DNA of 64,000 nucleotides from Chlamydomonas sphaeroides (taxonomy: Eukaryota; Chlorophyta; Chlorophyceae; Chlamydomonadales; Chlamydomonadaceae): positions 1 to 64,000 of the forward strand of contig BDDC01000396.1 of NCBI GenBank assembly GCA_001662425.1, given 5' to 3'. Numbering within the stretch: position 1 is the stretch's first letter; each line of letters begins with the position of its first letter. Shown here piece by piece: positions 57,000 to 64,000 of the stretch. A program made the translations under genes and the position numbers. The notes below the pieces were generated by a model, which was given only the letters and a program-made list of their open reading frames with translations, searched no databases and was not told where the DNA came from.

Positions 57000-59900
57000 A
57001 TGCCCGCGGTTCTATCCGCATGCTTGCCGCTGTTCAGCCGGCAACGGCGGTGGTGGTGGAGGCGCAATATTCAAGCGGCCACGGGGGATAGCCAGGACGG
57101 ACCTGGGCGGCATTATTGCGTCGGGTCCGACGCAACCGTCCCGCCTGACGACGCGCCCGACAATCGTCCAGCGCTCGATAAAACGTCCCTGTTGCTGCAA
57201 CACTCTCGGCAAGATGTGAGGCGCTGCCAAGCGAGAGCGAGGTTTCGAAGGGCGGCTGTCTAGCAAATCGGCAACATTGAGCTAGGTGGCCGGCCGCTGC
57301 CCCTCGACAGCTGTGATCGATAAGCCCCACATGGCCTCTATCTCAAGGAGCTGGCAAGGGCGCACAGTGGCAGGGGCCTGGCAGGGGCGGAGCACAGTCC
57401 ATTATTGTCGGTTTGTGGCCTCAAGCACACTGTCAACTTAATGGCGTGCCCTACCGCGCGCATCCTGTCACCGCCTGCAGGTGTGCCAGGATGTGCGGGC
57501 TCGCGACGCCGTCATCCTCAACGCCAGCCCAGCCGCCATCACCGTGTTCACGGAGTACGGCACCATACTGCACCAGAATGCACGAAGCCTGGCGTACTAC
57601 GGGCCGCGGTCGCGCCCCGGAGCACCGGAGGAAGATGTGCTCGCGCTCGTCTTCTCGCTCGATCCCCTGCACCGGGAGCACATGCTGGAGGGGCTGGCGC
57701 AGGCGGACGGTGTGTGGCAGGCTGTTGTGAGGGTGCCGCGCAGCCTGAAACCCGAGCCGGCTGCTGGCGGCGTCAAAGAGCCCGCAGGAGAAGCGCAGCC
57801 GCCGGCCATGGCGGCGCCGCCGCCGGGCACGCAGCCGGGACGCGCCGACACCGGCGGTGGCATCATCATCGCGTCGACTGCCAGCCGCCGGCACGAGCAA
57901 CCCCTCCGCACATCAAGTACATCAGGTGAGGGGCTGGGGTGGAGTAGCCTTGGGCTCAGCGTGTACGCGCTCGGGCTCATTATCTGAAATGCCACATTGT
58001 TCCGTCGTTGCTCCCTTGCTCGCTCAACCTTAGGTACCGGTATCTCGCCACCAGCCACGGCATGCTAGGCATGCCGAAGGTCACGCCGCAAACTTTGCTC
58101 GCCCTCGCGCACTCCTGGCACGCTAGCCCGGCCCCACACAACATGCATCGATGCGTGCAGCCTACCGCCTTAGCGCTGGTGTTCCCTTCCGCGCAGGCGC
58201 AGCCGGCCGGTCGCGAGCCACGCGCCACAGTGTCGGCGGTGGGCGGTCCACGCCTGACAACGCCCCACATGGCGAGCCGTTGCTGCTGGCAGGGCAGAGC
58301 TGCGGCACCACAGCAATGGGGGAGCCATGCGGTAGCGGCCAGTCCGGCGCAGGCCGCTGCGCCATCGCCAGCTTCGTAGGCGCTATGTCTGACGTCACGG
58401 CCGCCGCCGGCCAGCCGCTGCTGCAGGGCCCTGCCCCCGCCGCCCCCGCCGCCGGGCCGCAGAAGAAGCCTGCCGCCTCCCACGGCAGCACTCGGCCGCT
58501 GTCGGCAGCAGCGCGCGGCACGGCAACAGCTGCGCACACCGGGCCGCTCGCCAAGCCGGCAGCCGACCGCAGCCCCGGCGGCGGCGGCCTGGCAGCGGCG
58601 GCAGCGCACAGCCCGACGGCCGCCGCCGTCGCCAGGAGCCTGGACGTGCTGCTGCTGATGAGCCGCAGCGGGCGCGCGCTGCTCCCGACGCACGGGTCCT
58701 CCGGCGGCGGCGCGCTGTGCAGCCAGCTAAGCCAGCAGCCTAGCGCCGTTCTGGCTCGCGGCAGCGGCAGGCCGGGCGGCAGCCAGCTGCTCTCAGCGGT
58801 GCAGGAGGACCCGCTGTGCCTCAGGCAGGCGGACCTGTGCGCAGGGGTCGGATCGGGCTTCGTCGACCCGCTCGGTGCGTGCGCGGTGGCTTCGTTTTCC
58901 TTTGGGGAGGGCTTGGTAATGGTGCATGGGCTCACAGGGTCTGCTGGATAACTTCCTAGATATCCCGAACTTGAGCTGGTTGCCGGGAACACGGGCTGAT
59001 TACCGCCGTAGCTTGGCTGGGGCGTTGGCGCACGGCAGCGAGCGGGGTGTCCCGAAGGTCGGCCAACGTCACATCTGGCGACTGCCTCACCTGCCGCCCG
59101 GCCATCAGCTCCCTCGCTGCATAGCCCATACAGCTGTGTAGTCCATCGAAAAGCTACTGGCTTTGTGCTTGAAGCTCGCTTTATTCGCCAATTCCATCTT
59201 GCACGCCCCTGCCCATCCGCAGCCACATCGACATTCGCCATGTTGCTGTCGCCGCAGCCGGCCGCGGCGTCCGCTGTGCCGACAGCTGCTCCCTCGCGTG
59301 GCGGCGGCCTGTCCGCCCCGGTAGTCCCTCGCAGCGGCAGCCTGCGAGCTGACTGCGAGCCATACAGCCTCAACACGGCCCTTACGATGATGACTGGCAA
59401 CACCAGCACCCTCAACGACACTGCTGCGACCGCCTCGGCGGGATATCAGCGCCAGCTGCTCCACCCCATGCCGGGCGGCAGCAGTAACCGCCACCTGCCC
59501 CCCACAACAACGCCCTGCTGGTCCCTGCGGAACACCAACAGCGGCCATTCCTCGGCGGCGGGCGCTGATCAGCTCGGCTCGTCGCCCGCCCTCGCCTCCC
59601 GCGCCGTCACCTTCGCCCTGTCGCTCGCCACCGCGCCGCACGCTCCCAGCCAGCCCTTCCCACGCGCCACCAGCAGCGGCGTTGCGCCGGCTACCAGCCA
59701 CGGCAATCATACGCCTGTTGCGGCCGCCTTCCAGCAGGGCAGCAGCCTCCCTAGCCACCACATCCTCCGCCAGCTGCAGGGGGTCCGGGTCGCCGGCGGC
59801 CCGCTGGCATCCAGGGACGTGGACTCGGACTTGCCGAGCCATAAGGTGGCCGTGCATCCGCGGGACATGGCGGCGGCCCTGGCGCTTGGCGCCGAGCCGA

Positions 59901-62900
59901 GCCACCCAGCTCAAGATGACCTGATGAGCCTGACCTCGGATGCCGTCTTTGCGTTGTCTGGTGCTCGCGACACGATGGACCTCCACAGCGCTACTGGTGT
60001 GTCCAGAATCCGGGGCGGCAGCAACACTATGCGTAATGCGGACACTGCCGGCGGGCGCATCCGCACGCTGGGCGCACCCAACCAGGGCGAGCGCGCTGCG
60101 GCAATGGCGGAAGCCGCGAGGGCCTTTCAAAGCGTGGCCCCGGCGGCTGAGGTGGTGGCGGCACCTGCTGCTGACGACGAGGGGGAGGCCTGGCACGAGG
60201 TGTGGGCCAACACGGCGCAAGACCCCGTCACGGGCCAGCGCGTCATCGTGCTGAGCCAGATGGACGTGAGCGCCAAGGTGGCGGCGGAGCGGCACGTGGC
60301 GATCGTGATGGAGACGGAGTACCGCCTGCTGGTGGAGCAGCTGTGAGCGAGTGGGAGCGGGCGGGGAGCGCTGGTCGCATAGACACGGGGAACAGGGGGA
60401 CAGGGCGTGTAGGGGGCCCCGGTCCCACAGGGGGACGGCGTGTAGGGGGCCCCGGCCCCACAGTCGCCCCACCTGAAATCACGGCGGATGAAGCCCACTG
60501 TACCTCTATTTCTATCTTCTACTTCGCATAAACAGAAAACGTTTGAAAATGCAAAGAAGAAATGTCATTTATATCTTGACTTCGCATAAACAGAAAACGT
60601 TTGTAAATGCAAAGAAGAAATGTCACTGCGAGTTCACAACTTCATATGTGTGTGGACAGCTAGCTGGGGAGGATGGGGTGAAAGGCATGGGTGTGTCAAT
60701 GTCTCACGCTGCCTCGCCTACCAACCACGCGCTCTTCGATTCATTGCCCGTGTGTGCGCTCATTAAGGGTTTGCTGCTTGTTACCCGCCGTACAGGTTCC
60801 CTCGCCACATCCTGCAGCACATCACGGAGCAGTGGACGGTTGACTGCGGGCTGGCAGCGGCAGCGGCGGCCTCGCGGTTCTCGCACGGCGGCGGCAGCGG
60901 GCGCTGGCAGCCTGTGGTATCCGACTGCAGTGCCCTTGCGACGTCACACCCGGAGGTGTGTGAGCGGCCGCCACGTATGGCAGCAGAGGCTGAGCCTATC
61001 TAAGGAAGAAAGCACCCAGCCAGTCATGCATCGGCGCGAACCCCTTCCATCTACAGGTGACCCTCCTTTTTGCTGACATCAAGGGTGCGTATCGCTGGGT
61101 GCACCTTGCAATCCCAGGGAAGAGGGCGTGGGGATGATGGCTGGTTGCCTGCGACTTCCATCCTTGCACGGTTACATGTTGCAAGCCCAGGGAAGAGGGC
61201 GTTGGTGGGATGGTGGCCTTCGACTCGCTCCAGTCCTTGCTTGCACACAGCGCCAGCCTGCAGGCTGGCACGCACGAACAAAATGATTGCCCATCGACCC
61301 ATGACCCCACAGGCTTCACGCCGATGTGCAAGGAGGTAGAGCCTCGCCAGCAGGTACGTGTAGCGTGACTCAAGGCCAGATATATGGCGGGTCTCGGAGC
61401 GTACTGGCAGGCAGCACAACAATCTGAGTGCTTCCCGCCTGGATTGATGGGTATCCCTGCTATCAAGGCTAATCAGCGACTGCCTCGTCAGTTAGTTCGT
61501 GCCGGTTATCCCTGACGCTCTCCTCCCTCGCCCACGCTCCCAGGTCATGACCCTGCTCAACGACCTTTACTCTCGTTACGACGCCTGCCTAAACAAGTAC
61601 GGCGTGTTCAAGGTGGAGACCATCGGAGGTGCGTGAGCGCGGGGGCCAGGGAGCGAGGATGAGAGTCAAGCAAGGTGCGTTGGTCTCCTTCAATACCAGT
61701 GCAATAGTGGCATCATGTTACCCTGTTCCCTGGCCCCCGCCTCCGAACCCAGACTGTTACTTCATAGCCGGGGGTCTGATCCACGAGGACGACGATGGCA
61801 TGCCCGCCGTGCTCGACCAACACAGCCAGCAAGACCCGCTGCACGCAGAGCGCGTGTTTGGCTTCGCGCAGGTTGGTTGGTTGCGCCCGGTTGACACAGA
61901 CGGGGTGGACCAAGGCTGGATGGGCCTCGCCCTGCCTCGCTAGGGTAGGCCGCCCGTGTCGCTGTGTGGCATGAGCACTTGAGCGGGGGACAAGCAGCAA
62001 GGCAGGGCCCTTCTAGCTGTCGCGCCCTCCCCCTCCCACCTCCCAGGCCATGCTGGCCGCCTCCGCCGAGGTGTGCGCGCCCACGGGGCACAAAGTGGAG
62101 ATCCGCATCGGCATGCACTGCGGCTCCGTGGTCAGTGGCGTGGTGGGCACCCGCATGCCGCGCTTCTGCCTGTTCGGTGAGACGGGGAAAGTTGTCGGGG
62201 CCCGCCTAGCCAGCCGTCCGGAACGAGGTGGCTGGGACCGACCCAGGCTCTGCAGACTCTCAGGGTCGCGAGGCATGCCGTGTGTCTGCTACCGGGTGGA
62301 AGATCCTGATCTTCATCTTGTTGACACTTATCATAATCCTGATCCCAATCCTGTACGTATGTTTGCAGGCGACACAGTCAACATGGCGAGCCGGATGGAG
62401 TCCACGGGTGGGTGTTACCAAACATGATCCAGGACGCGCACCGCCGGCTGGGACACTGCATGCGTTGCTTGGGGCAATGGTTATGTACGCCTCAAACATG
62501 CGGCACACACACTGCTAGGCCCAGGGTAGCGCGCGCTGCGACCAACTGCCGTTATGGCCCACTCTCACGAAGCACTGCGTTTCAAAACCAAGATTTCGTC
62601 GTTCCTCCAGGCGTACCCGGCGCCATTCATGTGTCGGCTGAAGTGTACCGCCGCCTGGCCACGCGCTTTGAAGACGGCTGGGAGGCCACGGGCGGCGTCG
62701 AGGTGGGGCGGGGAGGGGCGGGGTGCGGCAGATGCAGTTCGGCACCACTAATGGCTGTGATGATGCGCGCCCCTCCGCCCCAGCGCGCTGGCACCCTTGT
62801 GTGCCTTACACCCGCCGGCCGCGCCCGGCCTGCGCTTGCTCCCTGCGACACCGATGTTGGTCGTATGCATGTAAAGCTACATGGCGCCACCGCCGATCCT

Positions 62901-63350
62901 CCGCTCCCACAGGTCGAGGGCAAGGGCCGCATGTACACATACCTCTGGCGTCCCTATGGCGGCGCGGAAGGCACACCCACTGCAGCCGTCACGACCGCTC
63001 AGCAGCGCGCCGCCATCAACGACGAGCTGTGGCCCTTGCGCGGCGGTTTGGGTACGGGCGATGAGGCCACGATCTACGGATCTGTGGGGCCCCCAAGCAG
63101 CAGCCCGCGCCGTCGACAGTCGGCCAGCGGCGGCTTGGGCGGCGACGTCCCGAGCAGCCCACTGCCTAGCGGCGGCGGTACAGCAGGCCGGCAGCGCGCC
63201 ACTCGCCCTATCACCAGCAGCGCCGGCGGCCGCACGGGCCCGAGTCCATCGCTGCAGCAGCAGCATCCTCAGCAGCAGCAGCAGCAGCGGCGGCGACAGG
63301 TTCCGGCGCGGCAGAGCCGTCCCAGCCGGGGGACCTTCGAGTGGCAGTGA
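57000..63350 (+). CDS. Class III nucleotide cyclase, predicted guanylate cyclase, with split PAS domain
   Basis: Thirteen exons: 57000-57215, 57481-57925, 58197-58874, 59223-60342, 60796-60955, 61057-61084, 61313-61353, 61544-61628, 61753-61871, 62047-62176, 62369-62407, 62611-62702 and 62913-63350, giving 1196 aa. The PAS start, ILNASPAAITVFTEYG then ILHQNARSLAYYG, follows exon 1. The PAS/PAC end, EAWHEVWANTAQDPVTG then VIVLSQMDVS, lies ~620 disordered residues later. The linker helix LLVEQLFPRHILQHI leads into the catalytic domain: VTLLFADIKGF (metal D880), VFKVETIGD (E921, D925), PRFCLFGDTVNMASRMEST (C1005), then YTYLWRPYG. Glu and Cys at the two base-recognition positions are those of guanylate cyclases (adenylate cyclases use Lys and Asp/Thr), so cGMP is the predicted product. 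No transmembrane helix is seen, so the enzyme is probably soluble or peripheral. The N-terminal WWWRR cluster could touch membranes. The tail is Ser/Gln/Arg-rich. The start is the ATG whose exon joins in phase to the PAS exon. Confidence 0.88.
60521..60626. repeat. 58-base direct repeat, two copies, in an intron
   Basis: ACTTCGCATAAACAGAAAAC and the following ~30 bases occur twice head to tail (60521-60578 and 60579-60626) in the cyclase intron. The sequence is AT-rich, unlike the surrounding gene. A G/C-rich ~34-base repeat lies just upstream (60370-60470). Confidence 0.9.
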
Positions 63351-64000
63351 CACAAGACAACGAGCGCAGAGTTACATACACTGCGAGCAATCATGAACTA
63401 ACGGACCCTCAGCGAGAGCTGTGGCTTTCGACCAGGCGCGCAGAGCGACGTTGCGGAGCTATGGTGCAAGAAACCTGGCTGCGCAGGCGCTTGCGGTGCG
63501 CTCTATTTGTCTGTTGTGTGGGTGGCGGTCGGTCGGTGCCTTCATGGCCACAGCAGGTGGGCAGGCGCCCGTCGGTGGTGTCTTCGTTCGTCAGGGATTG
63601 TCTGTCTGCCTAGCGCCCTACCTGTCGCTTGTTTGGTCCTACGCCGCTGGCCCTGCGTACCTTTCTCGACAAATTTGCTTCTAATACCCTCTAGCTAACT
63701 AGCTAGATTTCATCATATTCATCATCAGGCAGCGAGGGCCCGCAGCAACATCTATCGATGCGCGCGAGTTGCATGACTACTGTAACCGCGCGGCAAGCTC
63801 GTGTGTGCAACGTATCTGTGTATGTGCGCTGTGTGCGCTGAATTCTGATTGTTTGCCGCTCATGCGGCCGCACCGCGTAATGACACGTATGTACGTGGTG
63901 GAGGGGCGCCCCTCCACCCTTCCTGGCATTCAAGTAAGGTTTGCAAGGAGCTGGGTTAAGGGTGCCTTGTGGGTTTAGGAGGTGGTTGAGCATGGTGGCT
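63351..64000. other. Cyclase 3' flank, no further gene seen
   Basis: 3' UTR of the cyclase up to the TGTAA at 63781, then anonymous sequence to the window end. Confidence 0.5.
63781..63785 (+). terminator. Poly(A) signal TGTAA of the cyclase gene
   Basis: TGTAA lies 431 bases after the cyclase stop codon, a usual distance. Confidence 0.6.

Overview
This is a nuclear contig from a volvocine or other chlamydomonadalean green alga. The evidence is a very high GC content, genes split into many short exons with GTGAGN or GTGCGN donors and C-rich GCAG acceptors, TGTAA poly(A) signals after several stop codons, long Ala/Gly/Pro/Gln-rich protein stretches, and a short intronic array of the Chlamydomonas-type telomere unit (CCCTAAAA). 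There are three assembly gaps (18185-18552, 41296-41705, 53684-54051). All exon structures were built by hand from reading frame, intron phase and protein-family conservation.

Layout. 1-922 (-): end of a Fanzor/TnpB-like RuvC nuclease gene, running off the left edge and frame-broken. 1784-5336 (+): a large protein of unknown function whose exon 2 and flanking introns are duplicated at 7136-7632. 7772-10448 (-): a mitochondrially targeted helical protein. 10772-13749 (+): plastid ferritin. 15127-19484 (-): plant-type DDB2 with zinc knuckles and WD40 repeats, divergent from 19821-21794 (+), the Qb-SNARE VTI1. 22822-27430 (-): a PPP-family phosphatase close to the BSU1/PPKL group, divergent from 27823-31236 (+), a CDK10-type kinase. 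33467-39449 (+): a Myb/SANT protein with very long Gln-rich tails. 42081-45049 (+): a small cysteine-rich membrane protein. 46077-50867 (-): an EGLN/PHD-type prolyl hydroxylase fused to a p23-like CS/PIH1 domain, divergent from 51289-54748 (+), a secreted Pro-rich, Cys-rich, probably GPI-anchored wall protein. 57000-63350 (+): a class III cyclase, predicted to make cGMP, whose PAS domain is split by a very long disordered insert.

The genes do not form one pathway. They look like an ordinary gene-dense euchromatic segment with three head-to-head pairs sharing short upstream regions. The observations most worth following are a duplicated, phase-compatible alternative last exon in VTI1 that would make a SNARE without its membrane anchor; the CS-domain/prolyl-hydroxylase fusion, which parallels the p23-PHD2 partnership of animals; the split-PAS cyclase; the Fanzor-like remnant; and a perfect exon-sized duplication inside a 0.5 kb segmental repeat.
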